DNA of 47,500 nt from NCBI GenBank assembly GCA_002005505.1, contig KV908353.1:536581-584080 (forward strand), read 5' to 3'. Both the position numbers and the translations under genes were made by a program. The notes under the pieces were generated by a model, which did not search any database, was not told the origin of the DNA, and saw only the letters and a list, made by a program, of their open reading frames with translations. This document shows positions 1 through 12,268 of the stretch, one piece after another. The number at the start of each line of letters is the position of its first letter. Within the stretch, counting starts at the first letter, position 1. This DNA comes from Botryococcus braunii (lineage: Eukaryota > Chlorophyta > Trebouxiophyceae).

Positions 1-3
1 TAA

Positions 4-300
4 AACTGCAGAGCTGTTTACTGCAGGTAAGTCTTACCTGCAGAACCTTCTAGAATTAGCTATAGCCATCTTGGAATCGTGTCATATACTGAGCCATACG
101 CTGGCACATAGGCCACGTTAACGTTGCCAATTAATTGCGAATTGTAATTGCGAACTGTGGAGTTGTTTACTGCAGGTAAGATCTTACCTGCAGAACCTTT
201 TAGAATTAGCTATAGCCATCTTGGAATATTCATTAATTAATCGTGTCATATAATGAGCCATACGCTGGCACATTGGCCACGTCAACGTTGCCAATTGACT
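4..300. repeat. 149-bp tandem direct duplication with palindromic core
   Basis: Two copies start near 4 and 153. Both carry the same order of blocks: a CTGCAG-bounded palindrome, AGAATTAGCTATAGCCATC, a GTGTCATATA block, and GAGCCATACGCTGGCACAT followed by a GGCCACG block. Copy 2 carries a short AT-rich insertion after the CATCTTGGAAT block. The palindrome is 23 bp in copy 1 (21-43) and a perfect 24 bp in copy 2 (170-193). A further CTGCAG lies near 330. No protein can be assigned. It could be a decayed mobile element or a local duplication. Confidence 0.85.
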
Positions 301-810
301 TCCACAGTAATAATAACATTACTTTCGCCTGCAGTACCGGTAGTCAGCGTAAGCTGTATACTGCACAAACGCATCCACGTTTAATAGATTTTTATTTATA
401 AGTAACAATATTTTAATCAAATTAGGGATGGTAAGTATATACATCACTGGAAGTATATAGTTAGTCGAACTCGAAGTGAATCCCGTAAGTCCATAATTGC
501 ACAAGTTTTTATTGGAGCTTTAAATTAACTTAAACGTCATGTATTATTAAATTAAAGCTCATCTTTCAAACATTCAAAGATGCATGATGTTCAGCTCCCA
601 TCTGCATCGGAAATTGACTAGGTGTTTCATGTGTAGTGTTGGATCTTTGTCACAATTCCCTGAAGCCAAGGATATTGGAAGAGAGTCAGGATGTTGTCCA
701 GACTAAGTGCACTGTGGCCACAAGTACCGCCATATATGGTGTGCACGTGCACACGTGCACATGGTGTCTATATATGTACACCTATATAGCTACACCATAT
801 GTGTACACCT

Positions 811-814
<4 letters not shown>

Positions 815-891
<77 letters not shown>
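815..891. repeat. (TA)n microsatellite
   Basis: Uninterrupted AT dinucleotides for about 77 bp. They are flanked by repeated short GTGACAC/GTGTCAC and CTATATAG motifs between 720 and 990. Confidence 0.95.
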
Positions 892-892
<1 letters not shown>

Positions 893-2475
893 GTGACACC
901 TACAGGTATACTTGTACGTGTCACATGTATCCTATATAGCTACGTAGCTATGTGACACACGCACGTATACCCATATAGGTGTTGTAAAAAGGGGATATTT
1001 GGCGTCCTCGTATCTGTGGGTCATGCATGGACTGCAAACGGAACGTCAAAAAATGCCTAACATGTCGGACACTTGAAGGAAAACAAAACAATTTATCACG
1101 TTGAGTCCGTGCCAATTGTGATATGTGCGTTAGTGGGGCCCCTGTACACATATGAGTGCAAACCTGCGAAGAAATGTGCACGTGCAATCTCGAGCTCATG
1201 CCTGCCCCTGGCTTCCGCGTACCAGCAGGTATACCTACGTAGGATACATGGTCTGCTTCACCTTTATTCTACGTGTATTCGGAATACTATTCCGTTCGAT
1301 TAACTGGAATCTCGGTCATCCAGTCTGATGTGTCCTTCAAAATCGGCCGCTGGCCGTACGGCCCCTTTCGGTCATATCCCCTGCTGTACGGTCCCTTTCG
1401 GTCATGTACCGCGGCTGTACGGTTGAGTACGGAGCATCGGCTGAGCAATTCAATATGCTAGCATTTAGTCCGTCGGGCCATTGCTCAATCCGGTAAAGGT
1501 GCCACTAAGAAAATCGTGAATTACAATTTTTCAAGAAGTTAAAATTGATATACATTTATGAAAAGCAGGAAGTCGAGTGGGAGATTCGCCATAAATTGAC
1601 TTACCTGAACAACGATGACGGTGCTCTCGAGGATCGCTTTGGGGAAGACTCTATCTGCATTTCTAATCATCCAGGCCGTTACTGCTTCTCCATTCTCATT
1701 TCTAGGTACGATCGTTTGCTACAGCCTGTGTGCGATATAAGCTATCGAGTTGGTGACGCACCGACTTGAGTCAATTGCAGCTTGGACATGATGACCGGGT
1801 TACCCTAACGATAAGTGGGGAAACATTTTTTGAGAATAAAACAGCTCAATATTCAACACATTCATTTAACATAGAAAGTCTGGATATTGGTTAATATCCA
1901 CAGGGATGACGCGGTACTAGGTTTCGAGTTTCGAGCGGCGAAGGAAACCTCAACCCGGAAGCTTGATTGTGGGAAGAAAAAGTCTTATGTCAACAGTAAT
2001 AGTTCATTAGTCTAATTATTTTCTGCATATGAAATAAAAACCCTGTAACATTATGGAGCTTGGGCTGCAGATATATTTGCTGACGTGAGTGAAGATCTTC
2101 CAGACCCGCTGCCTGCAGGGTATGTCCTTATCATATTTAATTAAAATGAGATAAGATAATTAAATTTAATATTATTCCTGTCGAATCACGTTCCTGGGTC
2201 AAGGTGAGAGTGTTCCCATACATAGTGCTTGCCAAAGTCTGGCCCAAAACAATCAGAGGATGAAGGGGAGGCAAATAAGTGAAATGACAGAGACTAACAC
2301 GTTGATGTTCTCAAGCTCATTGAGGTACTACGCAGAAAGTCAGACCCATTATAGAAGATGTACCATCGAGCCTCATGTTGCAACTGGAGCAGGCAAATGC
2401 CCCAGCTCCAGTGTCAGCAAATGCCACAAACACTGTGTGTTTCACCTGGCCTCCCCTCCTCCCACAGACACGCTT

Positions 2476-2476
<1 letters not shown>

Positions 2477-2542
<66 letters not shown>

Positions 2543-2574
2543 ACACACACACACACACCACACACACACACACA
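2477..2574. repeat. (CA)n microsatellite
   Basis: CA dinucleotides broken by two CCACAC interruptions, ending about 65 bp before the first recognised exon of the decarboxylase-like gene. The open frames across it (His-Thr or Cys-Val runs) are not genes. Confidence 0.95.
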
Positions 2575-2638
2575 TTCAGAATCCAAGCCGCCCTGTTGCC
2601 TTAAACTGTTCCTGACCGAGGACACACGTGGCTCACAG

Positions 2639-3510
2639 GTTGCCACGGCCCAACCAGATCTCAGCCGCGTTCAAAGCCGGCTTTCCCCGACCTGTGCTGC
2701 GGTCGCAGACGCCAGCTTCTCAGTCAGCATCTCAATCAGCTTCTTCAGAGTCATCTTCACCCGCAACCGCCCCCGAACCAGACGAGCCGCTGATCCAGCC
2801 CAGTGCAGGCTACCCTGCATTCCCCTGGAACCTGGGAGTAAAAAGGAGCTATGTGTTCTGGGCGCCCCAGGGATTGAACTCTGCCCCTGTTGATCTGGCG
2901 CAGACCAGTCTTCCTACTCCGTTTGACGCCAGGCCAGATAAGGCGGTTAAATGGAGGACCGGGCCAGGCTTTGTGATTCTGACGCAGTACGACAGCAGCC
3001 CCATGGGGCCTTTTGATGAGGTGGGCCGTTCTGGCTTGCAGTCAAGTGCATGTACTCCCCCGAGGATCTATCGTGTCTAGTTTTTCTTTTTGGGGAGGAT
3101 CCCATGCGTTAGGCCAAGGCCGTTCCTTGTTCCTCTACTGATTTCCTCTTCTTGGGGATCTCATGTTGGGTTGTTGCTTTTTTTATTATTACTTTTTTAT
3201 TTTTTCTTGGGGAGATCTTGTTTTGGTTCTTTTTCCCCCCAGTAGGCTCCAGGCGTAGGCGCAGTAGATTCTAATACAACCCAAAAATTGCAATTTTAGA
3301 GAATCAGCAGCTACCATTGGTAGAGAAGGGGAATTCGAAGGGAGACACGAGGGGAAAGGACGAATTGCCTGTGTGACAGAGATTGAAATCGACAAGTGGA
3401 CATAGATTAACTCCATGGGGGAGGGGGAGTCAGATGTCCACCCATTTGGAAGTGCCTCCTCACTCTCTCTCCCCCTCCCCACCCCCCCCCGTCTCTCTCT
3501 GTGCAAGTGC

Positions 3511-3600
<90 letters not shown>

Positions 3601-3650
3601 GTGTTCGCGCACGCACACGCGTGCGTGCGTGCGTGCGTGCGCGCGCGCCC

Positions 3651-3685
<35 letters not shown>

Positions 3686-3710
3686 CGTGCGTTCGTGCGT
3701 GCGTGCGTGC

Positions 3711-3794
<84 letters not shown>

Positions 3795-4899
3795 ACATTC
3801 GCACGCGAGCATGCTTTAAGTATGCTTGTGTACACATACATGTGCCGGTGCCAGCGTCTCTTCGAGCATGTTCACGTGTGTGCAATGCGGAGGCCGGGGG
3901 GGGGCGGGGGTTATGTGCGTGCGCGCATGCACGTGTGCGTCTGCGTCCGTGCATGTCTGCTTTGGCGCAGGTGCGCACAGTTGGCGAGTGGGGGGTGCGG
4001 TGGGGAATGGCTCTAGGTGTGTGAGGCTACATGTGTTTGAAAGCATGTGCTGCTGCCCCATACAAATGTCTTGTTACACCTATTACCTTCTTTTCTGTTC
4101 CCGCCTGCGCGGGGGGGGGGGGGTGTCGAGGTACACTTTGGGGAAAAACATAACATCCAAGCTGTAATACCATTTCATTTCTTTGATGCCGGGGTGGGGG
4201 GGGGGGGGAGAACCCCTTTATGAGCAAATCGAGGCATCCAAAGCAGTACGGTAAGGTGTACTGAAACGGTTGTACCAGTTATGTTTTCACAGGGAATGTT
4301 TTGTTTTGTTTCCTCGATTTTCCACAAAATGTCGAGTGCGGGACTGGTTGTGATGGATTTGCATGCATGGGAAAGAACTGAGAAGGGATTGTGCTGTGAC
4401 GCAGTTGCTGCTGATTCCCGGAACATACACAATCACACAGGGGGGCCCGCCGCACTTCAGAGTCACAGAGGCGTATTCCAGCATCAAGAAACCCACCAGC
4501 GCCAACTTCCCGATGGCAATCCCACACAAGTTGGCAGATTTCCAGTGGGAGGAGAATGCTGATGGTACAGAGGACGTGACGTTGTACCTTCCCGGGGAGA
4601 CCGAGAAGCCGCTGGTTTCTTTCCAGCGGTTGAAGGTGTACGACGCCGCCCCCACCTTCCCGATCCCGAAGAACGACATCGCGATCGTGCAGAGCGTCCC
4701 GACGACCGAGCACGCTTGGGCTAACGCGGACCATGTGAAGACGAAACTCGCGATGTTTGGCGGAACCCCATCGGCCGCCCGCTTCTTCCGAATCCGCTCG
4801 AACCTCCAAACCGCCAACGTTGAGAACTTCATGCCTGTCGGAGTGTTCTTCGGCAACGGCACACATGTCGCCGCCACCGTAACCCGAGTGGCAGCCTGA
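2639..4899 (+). CDS. Acetoacetate decarboxylase-superfamily protein, 5' end missing
   Basis: Two exons, about 2639-3020 and 4405-4899 (TGA), join in phase 0 across a GT-AG intron (GAG|GTGGGC ... CAG|TTGCTG). Exon 1 has YPAFPWNL, resembling the family's YPPPPWxL start, and ends [20 protein letters not shown]. Exon 2 begins [12 protein letters not shown] and carries RVTEAYSS and [10 protein letters not shown]. The join recreates the family signature of an SPxGPYDELxxxPG segment followed by an R-x-T-x-x-Y strand and an IPK-type loop. Enzymes with this fold decarboxylate beta-keto acids, but many eukaryotic homologues have unknown substrates. The usual catalytic lysine position in the IPxK loop appears to be histidine here. 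Exon 1 has no in-frame ATG, so at least one upstream exon is missing; its acceptor could be at 2638 or 2664. The N-terminal Ser/Pro-rich stretch may be a targeting or linker segment. Family assignment is fairly sure; function is not. Confidence 0.72.
3512..3793. repeat. Compound (GT)n-(GA)n-(GT)n microsatellite in the decarboxylase-like gene's intron
   Basis: About 280 bp of GT with a short GA block and GC-containing variants (GCGTGC, GCGCGC) occupy the 1.4-kb intron 3021-4404. Alternating purine-pyrimidine sequence of this length is capable of forming Z-DNA. Open frames on both strands are artefacts. Confidence 0.95.
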
Positions 4900-5785
4900 G
4901 CTCTGACACAAAATGTCAGATGTAGATAGGGACAAGCGCACGTATGTGCATCGCAGTCCTCTGTAAACAGGCGTTGGGTTTTCAAGCAGCGCCGGTGAAT
5001 CCACACCATACACACACACGTTGGTTTTGCAATGAAACTCCAAAATGCCATTAACAGGCTGCTCCTGCAGTTAAGTCCAATCGTTGGAACCGCGAACACG
5101 CCTTGCTTGAAAATTAGTGGAACCGGGCACAGCCCAGTCAAAAGACTTAGCTGCTCAGCTCCGCGTTTGCAGATCTACAAAACGCTGCAAAGGCCGTGTG
5201 TCTGACCAGCTCATGAGCTTCCTATCTGTCGATGTCGATAAACATCGCAATGAAGACAAGAGTCATGTCAATGGTCGTGTACGTTTCCAAGGTCTGGGTA
5301 AGGCAGAAATAGCAGTGCTCGACCGAGCTCTTCCAGTGCACACGCAGAGTATGCATATAAATGGGAACTCCCGCGAGGTCGAATTTGTGTGGATTTTCAG
5401 CGCAAATGTCTTCCCTTCTAGTTCGGACAGTCCCGATCGGGGCAGATTTCGGGCTGAAATGTGATCGCCCGCGGGGAATCCGGCCGGGAGTTCCCAGTGT
5501 GAGTCGCAGCGCATGCTGATTGTGAACGTGACGCTGTCAAGGAGAGTGGCCCCCGTGGAGGCCGGTGGGGACAGATGTCATGCATGTCGCCATGTGCGTG
5601 CAGCGGAAGGCCCGTTCAAGAGTTTAAAGTGATTCATAAACTACTGAATCATGTGCCGGGCTTGACTTTAAAACCTTATCTCCCCACACGCACACTTGTA
5701 GTGGGGGCATAGGACGGGTAGGTAGACAGCAGCGGAGGAGGAGGGGGGGGGTGGTGGGGTGGGGAGAGGGAGGGAGAGAGGGAGC

Positions 5786-5933
<148 letters not shown>

Positions 5934-6748
5934 AGGGGGGCTGGGTAGAGGGTAAGCTATTGGTATTCGGAGCAGAAGTGAAAGAAACCTGAGTATATTC
6001 GGGTGTTTCCCACATATACGATACACACTATCATGTTGTGCACAACTGCCGTGCAAAATGTGATGGCATTAAGTTTCGAGAGCGCCACGTGCTGTCTTAT
6101 ATATCTCCAGAATAAAGCGGCACGAGTTACACTCGTTCAGCCAACCCACGGTGATTTAGCCACTGGCCGGCATTGCTTGAAATACCATATAGACGGGGGA
6201 GCCGTCCTGAGGCGGGGCCCCAGTAAGCATGTTTGGCAATTTCGTTTCAAAAAGCGTTTTGTAGATTAGCACTTCCCAGGGCATTTTTCAAACCCGTCCA
6301 AAAAGTATTATTAGCAAAACGGAAACAGGGCGAAAACTCGGCCCACGGCCACTCGTTGAAGAGGAGCCCCGGATTCCCTTCCACTTCGAGCCACGGGGGT
6401 GATTAAATTCACTCAGTGCTCAGTCAGTAGCTTCGAAGTAACGAATCGATAGGCAAACAATAAGGTCCCTGACCTTGAAGAATCATGACGAGGTTCATTA
6501 ACTTAGTCGTCAGTTTGTCACAAATGTTAGTATTGAAACTGCTGTGCGGCTTTGATAGTGGGTTAAGGAAAGCTGCCCCTCAGATGCTGCCCATGCACTG
6601 CTCGCCGTCAGAAGAGCAAGAGCATGGTTTTGTGTAAAGCTTTTGAAGGACTGGGTTAAGGATATGACCATGATCTGCCCGTCTTCAACTACGATGATGT
6701 GCCAAGCCCCCCCCCCCCCCAACACACTCACGCATGCGCGCACGCACG

Positions 6749-6752
<4 letters not shown>

Positions 6753-6842
<90 letters not shown>
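6753..6842. repeat. (CA)n microsatellite
   Basis: CA repeats bounded by GC-rich CGCACGCA variants on both sides. Confidence 0.95.
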
Positions 6843-6846
<4 letters not shown>

Positions 6847-7090
6847 GTGCACGCGCGCGCGCGCAGCAAGCGGGCAGACTTGAGCCCCTCCACGTGCCGA
6901 GCTCGTGCAAACCACCACTACTTGCAATTCCTCCTGTACATATGAGCATGAGAGGCCATGGGCTTCTGCTCAGCGACACATCTGAGTGCATGGAGACAAT
7001 TGTTGCAACAGCCAGCATCGCAATTACATTTGCCCGTTACTCACTTTCTTAACCATTGCAAATCAAACTGCCGGGAGATGTATCAAATGG

Positions 7091-7162
7091 CACTCTGATA
7101 CACTTCTGCGCATCTCAACAGCTGTTGAGATGTGCAGAAGCTTCGTAAGTGTACCAGAGTGG
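7091..7162. repeat. Long imperfect inverted repeat (hairpin)
   Basis: The inner arms CTTCTGCGCATCTCAACAG and CTGTTGAGATGTGCAGAAG pair over 19 bp with one mismatch and no loop. The outer arms (CACTCTGATACA and TGTACCAGAGTG) extend the pairing past a small bulge. A transcript would fold into a stem of about 30 bp. No gene overlaps it. Confidence 0.8.
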
Positions 7163-9281
7163 CGTATGATGCATCCCCCGTGTTCCTTAAGTTCGTGTTT
7201 CTCCTAACAAATGATACTAATGGAATGTGCATAGCCTTTAACTGAGCACAGAGATGTCATACATCAACCCAGACATGCATATACAGATATCTACGAAATA
7301 ATCAGTCATTAACCCCCTATACCGCTCAATCTAGTAAACGTCCATAACAACGTCCAAACAACGCTCACATGAATCCGCCTTTGCAAGCGCACAAACTCGC
7401 TTCGACGTTCGACTACAGCGTACGACACAAGATCAAGATATATCACTACTGAAACAGACTGAGGCACATGTGTACACATGTGTCCCATTGTATTAGCAGA
7501 GGACTGTTCTTGAATATAAAGAGTGAAGCAACTGTTTCCTATTATATTAGCAGAGGACTCTTCTTTGTCTCCCCCCCCCCCCCCTCCTCCTCCCCCAAGC
7601 ATGGCACCAAACTCAGCTGGTCGTCAGGTCCATTAGAATAAAGTGTGAAGCCTCTCCATAGCGCACACCATAAATCCGGCATGCGGGGGAGGGGAGCCTT
7701 TACAAAGGCCTAGCACCTGCAGCATGACTCAGATGGCGCAAGTTATCGGCCTTATCTGCCCTGATCAATTTTAATGAAACCCCAATTGATAATTAGCAAC
7801 CTTATAAGGGCCCCTGCATGCATTCCTCTGGGCCAAGAGTATCATCAACCAGCAGAAAGACAGTTATTGGGGTTCGCTGCCTCGCTACTATTTTCCAAGA
7901 GGTTTATAGTTCCATTCAAACATGTCACTAACACATCCACATGTTGAGGTCTCTGACCCAAAAGTGCACATGCGTTGCCCTTCAACGGGCCCTGCATGAT
8001 CATAATTCTAATATTGGTGATGCCACCGTGCAATTTTGACACATGACAATGCAGGGCTGATCGGAGGCAGTCAAAGTTGACTTCAAGCGAGAACTCCACA
8101 CCCAGTCCATTCCAAACAGTCACGGTCACTATAGTAGCTAGTAGTGAAACAGGTCGAAGGCCGACTACACGGCGCCGGCCAGCCTTCAACATAATTCAGA
8201 TACTTAGTCCCCTCCAAAAGGAGGAGAATAACACTACGACAGACGGACAGGTCGAACGGCAGTGCCTTCTGCCTGAACCCTGCCAATGCACGGCAGGGCA
8301 GACATGCCGACTCAGCACCACTGAAGCCTGCTGTAATTTGCCACCAAGGCTACGTGTACAGGGAAGACCTGCCGATTCGGTAGCACTGAACCCTGTTGTC
8401 ACGTGCCATCAAGCTGCCAAGTACCATCATGAGCTGCGCCCTTAAAAAACGTGGCGAAGTGCTTGGCACATGAGCGTGGGTGGGTTAAGGGGGCACGCTC
8501 CCCAGCCTACGACACCAAAACAACTTCTATCTGCAGCCTGTAGCTCCACCAAAACATGTGCTAGTGCAACAAGAACGCAGCACCATCATATACTTCCGTG
8601 AACACAAACTTCAAGATTCCTAAGAAACAAAGCTTCCGTGAACACAAACTTCCTAGGTTCCTGAGAAAAAGACAAAGCAAAAGCCCGGATTCCAAAGCTG
8701 TGGCCAGCTTGTGAGCTGGATTGGTGCAAGAGAAGGTACCGAAAAACAGTACGACTCTCGGTTCCTTCAAGGCTACAAAGGTGCCTCCAGGTCCACGGAA
8801 TCCATCAGGGAGTTCGGGCCTTGACGCAAAAAACCACTTTAGCTTCACCCATGCGCATGCATGCAGCCAGCTCATTATGCGCCAGCGTGCACCCACTACC
8901 TGCATGGCCTCGCCACTATGCGTGGGAAGGGTACCCTTCCCAATGCGTTGCACCGGTGTGACGAATTTGAACGAACAATCAGGAAGAAATTTCGAAATTT
9001 CCGAGAATTCTGGCGAGTCACCAACAGCAGCATGCGCAGCCCTACCAGGCATATGTATGCTTGCGAAACCAGGCATACATATGGCCACCGCACAAGCTTG
9101 CTATAGCTCCCAGATCTCCCTAGACCTGAGGTGGCCGTAGAAAAAGCTCCATATACGTGTGACACCTATATAGGTGTGTCACACTCAAAGAACACGTGGT
9201 GTACTAACTTAAGTACTAACTCAAGCTTGACCTGGGACTTCTGGGTCAGATGCTCAGCAATCCAATTGGGTCTTTCTGGGT

Positions 9282-9323
9282 CATATGCTCAGCATGTGCA
9301 CATTGCACTGTGCTGAGCATATG
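9282..9323. repeat. Inverted repeat, 13-bp arms
   Basis: CATATGCTCAGCA at 9282-9294 and its exact complement TGCTGAGCATATG at 9311-9323, with a 16-base loop. A near-palindrome around ACACCTATATAGGTGT lies upstream at 9157-9184. Confidence 0.8.
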
Positions 9324-10215
9324 CAGTCACGGGTTTGCCAATTCGAAAAACTACTCGGTTCTCGACTTGGACAGCATGGCAGCTAGCAAGCATGCGCCGC
9401 CTTTGACAGTACTGGTCTTCATGTATCCATGAGACCACTGAACCGGAGATTGGTGTGTGTCAAAGCTTTTTACTCAGCAAGAATGTGTCGCTTCTGGGCC
9501 CAAGCCGGGCGATCTAAGGATCTCAAAATTCCGAATCTTCTGGGACAAATCACAGGGGTCACACGTTAATGGTGCCGTCGACGTCGACACTCGTCCTCCT
9601 TCCTCCCACAGACAAAGCAGCGCCTGACTAACAGGGGCACGTAAGCCGAAGCCCCCAGACTTTGCCAGCTGGGGCTGGCAGCCCCGCGCATATGCGCGCA
9701 CTTCTAGATGAGAGCCATATGCGCATGCACCTTTGCGCATGCTCATTTCAGGTCCAATCTCGGGCTCTAAAAGCCCTGTCAATCTACAGATATGGTAGTC
9801 CCGTGCGCTACGTGTAAAACACTTTGAATCCCATACTAGTACGAGGACTCCCGCCTCCTAATCATGATCAAGTGTACATGAAGCAATGTATAATTATGCA
9901 CACACATGTGGATGCGCCCGCGAGCCGACCCTCACGTTCAAGGCCCCAGAACAGCACACAGGGCCACCCCTTGAAGGAAGTACGCGGACTGCTACACCGA
10001 AACTGTCGCTCGTACAACATATCCAAGCACACGTCTGGAGAGGCAAGAATGGCATCAGAATAATGAGAGCCACATTTCTTTGTACACACGTTAACAGTGT
10101 CCTGTATACACATGCCACTATCAGGGGGGGCTCACTGGGGCGTTCAGGCAGGAGACCTGCCAACAAGGGCTTATAAATATATAATTATGCATTATTATAA
10201 ACTTAATATTACTTT

Positions 10216-10358
10216 ACCGTCGCTAATTATTGGGCATCAAATTAATTTTGGGCACCCAAAAGGACCCGTTATTTTCCCATCCCTTGCGGAAATTTGGAAT
10301 ACTTTAAAATGTTGGGCGCCCATTTCTGAAACATTTGTGCCCAATAATTAGCGACGGT
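10216..10358. mobile_element. MITE-like element with perfect 21-bp terminal inverted repeats
   Basis: The 21-bp arm at 10216-10236 (ACCGTCGCTAATTATTGGGC plus A) is the exact reverse complement of 10338-10358. The 143-bp element is AT-rich, has no coding capacity and contains GGGCACCCAAAA/GGGCGCCC motifs near each end. The same terminal core (CGTCGCwAATTATTGGGC) ends a second element at 34012-34416, which supports one non-autonomous DNA-transposon family. I see no clear target-site duplication. The transposase superfamily cannot be named. Confidence 0.75.
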
Positions 10359-10432
10359 GCGGCTACCTTTATAATCAATACATGTACGAGACACCATAAG
10401 AGAACACCTTAAGAACTGGGATATTCCCAATT

Positions 10433-10456
10433 GGATTTCAATTGCAATTGAAATCC
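10433..10456. repeat. Perfect 24-bp palindrome
   Basis: GGATTTCAATTG followed immediately by its complement CAATTGAAATCC, with no spacer. Further partial symmetry (ATATTCC and GGAATAT) flanks it. Confidence 0.85.
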
Positions 10457-12242
10457 AGAGGAATATTAATGCAAAGACTTCTGAGGCCCCGTCAGAATCT
10501 GGTCAAAGGACCATGTGAACGGACCCACAAGCGTCCATTCCAGGACCTGAGAGACCTGCGCGCAAAAAAGGGCGTGCTGACAAACAGCTTGCAGATACCG
10601 ACTGAGCATCAATCTGCATGAGCAACAGATTGCACCTTAAAAGGGTGTTTGATCTAGCGCAATGTCAAGCAGACCGTCAGCATCTGGACACCCAAGCCAC
10701 CAAGGCATCACGGTGCTTCGATGACACTGCGTATGACCCACTCTGCTTCACCATTCAGGGGGCAGTGTTAGCATATGCTTTATCATGCATGGGGCACGAG
10801 CCTGCTGAGCCATCGAGAAACTTCCTCACAAAGGATTAACGTTGCCAAAAGCGAGTCTATGCCCTGGGGCACAGCATACCTATCCACGCAAGTCCTGACT
10901 GTACCGGGGCGCTCGCGCTGCATATGCACGTGCACCTGGGCACGTGTGTTATATATGCACATGAATCCTGTCTGCACCTGGGCACTTGTGTTACACATCC
11001 ACATGAACCCTATCTGCACCTAGGAACTCGCAGTTGGCAAGTGCACACTGTGGGACAGGAGTGCAACGCTCACCAGCCACCTCTTGAAAATTAAATAATA
11101 AACAGTGCGATAGCATGGAAGGCCAAGGAAGCTGCCCAGGATAACGAAACTAAGTTCAAGCCTTTCTGAGTTTATCACACGTGCTTAGCCTCATGCAACC
11201 AGTGCGAGCAACATATCCATGTTCACTTGTCTGCGCTTTCTCAGCCGTGGGCACAGCAGTACATGCACACATACTTGATGGCATGCCCTGTGCTTGCACA
11301 AACAGAAGCGGGGGCCGGAATGTACAGCCCACTATGCTGTGACAGGTCTTCAGAGCAGACAACAGCCTCTCCCCCCCCCCCTCACTCCCCGCCACGGACA
11401 CCCACAAAAATAGACACCTCTGCATGCACACATGCACATGCAATATTCGCATCCGGGGGCCCTTGAAAAGTCTAAATCCGACTGTAAGGGCACTTGTGTA
11501 AGTTCTTAATCAGCAGACTGTTCAGATGTTATTATGCTCCACCTTGTCGAGAGAATGCGTGTATTACTGGCCTTAGCCAAAGCAGTACATGCTTCCACTT
11601 CGAAAACTTTACCTCACCCAGTCCCAATTATACATGTTGGGATAGAAGTGGTAAACGGAAATGAGGTTAGGGAAGGTACTCAGCTGCATTGCGTAACTGG
11701 TACCAAACAGTACAGCATGCAACCTATTCAAAAGATATTTTGTGGACCATTCCCACGTGGAATGAAAAATGGTTCCCAAAAAGCAGGGTGACAGTCCCAT
11801 CCTGAGATACATATCACCAGCACCCCCCAAAGGGCCCCGTCTACCCCTTGGGAAGATCAGATTTCCCAATGTTTACACGTGGTGCTGACTCTTGAGCCTA
11901 CTGCGCATCCCTTTGCAAAACTTGCAGACGCTCATCTCTCCAGTGATTCGCAGCATCCCTTGCCAAATAAAGGAAGGGAGACAAGCACTGGGGAACTCAA
12001 CATCAATCTCTCTGTCTTTCTCTCCCCCCCCCCTCTCTCTACATGACAATCGAGCTACAGAGTGGCACCACGTCTCCCAGGTGTTCAATCTGCAAAGGAA
12101 GCTGGGAGTCAGACAGAGCTGTCAGACTCTCATGGCACATGCGCCTCTGAACGTGGCCGGCTAAGGAGCTTGAGTGCCACACATCTGGGTCTGGTAGAGA
12201 CACCCAAGAATGCCACGTCACTTCTAGCAATGTGCCCTTGAC

Positions 12243-12268
12243 AAAAAAAAAAAAAAAAAAAAAAAAAA
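12243..12268. repeat. Poly(A) run
   Basis: 26 A followed by interrupted A-rich sequence. It could be a retrotransposed 3' tail, but no body of a retroelement is recognisable upstream. Confidence 0.85.

Larger units (their letters stand above)
301..2638. other. No recognised gene; probable location of the missing 5' exon of the downstream gene
   Basis: I see no convincing coding exon here. Short open frames are AT-rich or are translations of microsatellites. A degenerate 30-bp tandem motif around GTACGGYCCCTTTCGGTCAT lies at about 1355-1425. The start codon of the decarboxylase-like gene should lie somewhere in this stretch, since its first recognised exon has no in-frame ATG, but I could not locate it. 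Confidence 0.5.

Noticed and set aside
2260..4160. Many open frames made of His-Thr, Cys-Val or Arg-Glu runs here and elsewhere (for example 3189-4016, 5668-6056, 13545-14213, 22284-23493, 25110-26444, 39160-40041)
   Set aside because: They are translations of dinucleotide repeats, which have no stop in several frames on both strands. They have no start context and no non-repeat domain.
4287..5141. Long minus-strand open frames of 254 and 284 codons
   Set aside because: They are antisense shadows of the decarboxylase-like exon 2, whose plus-strand reading matches a known family and joins exon 1 in phase.
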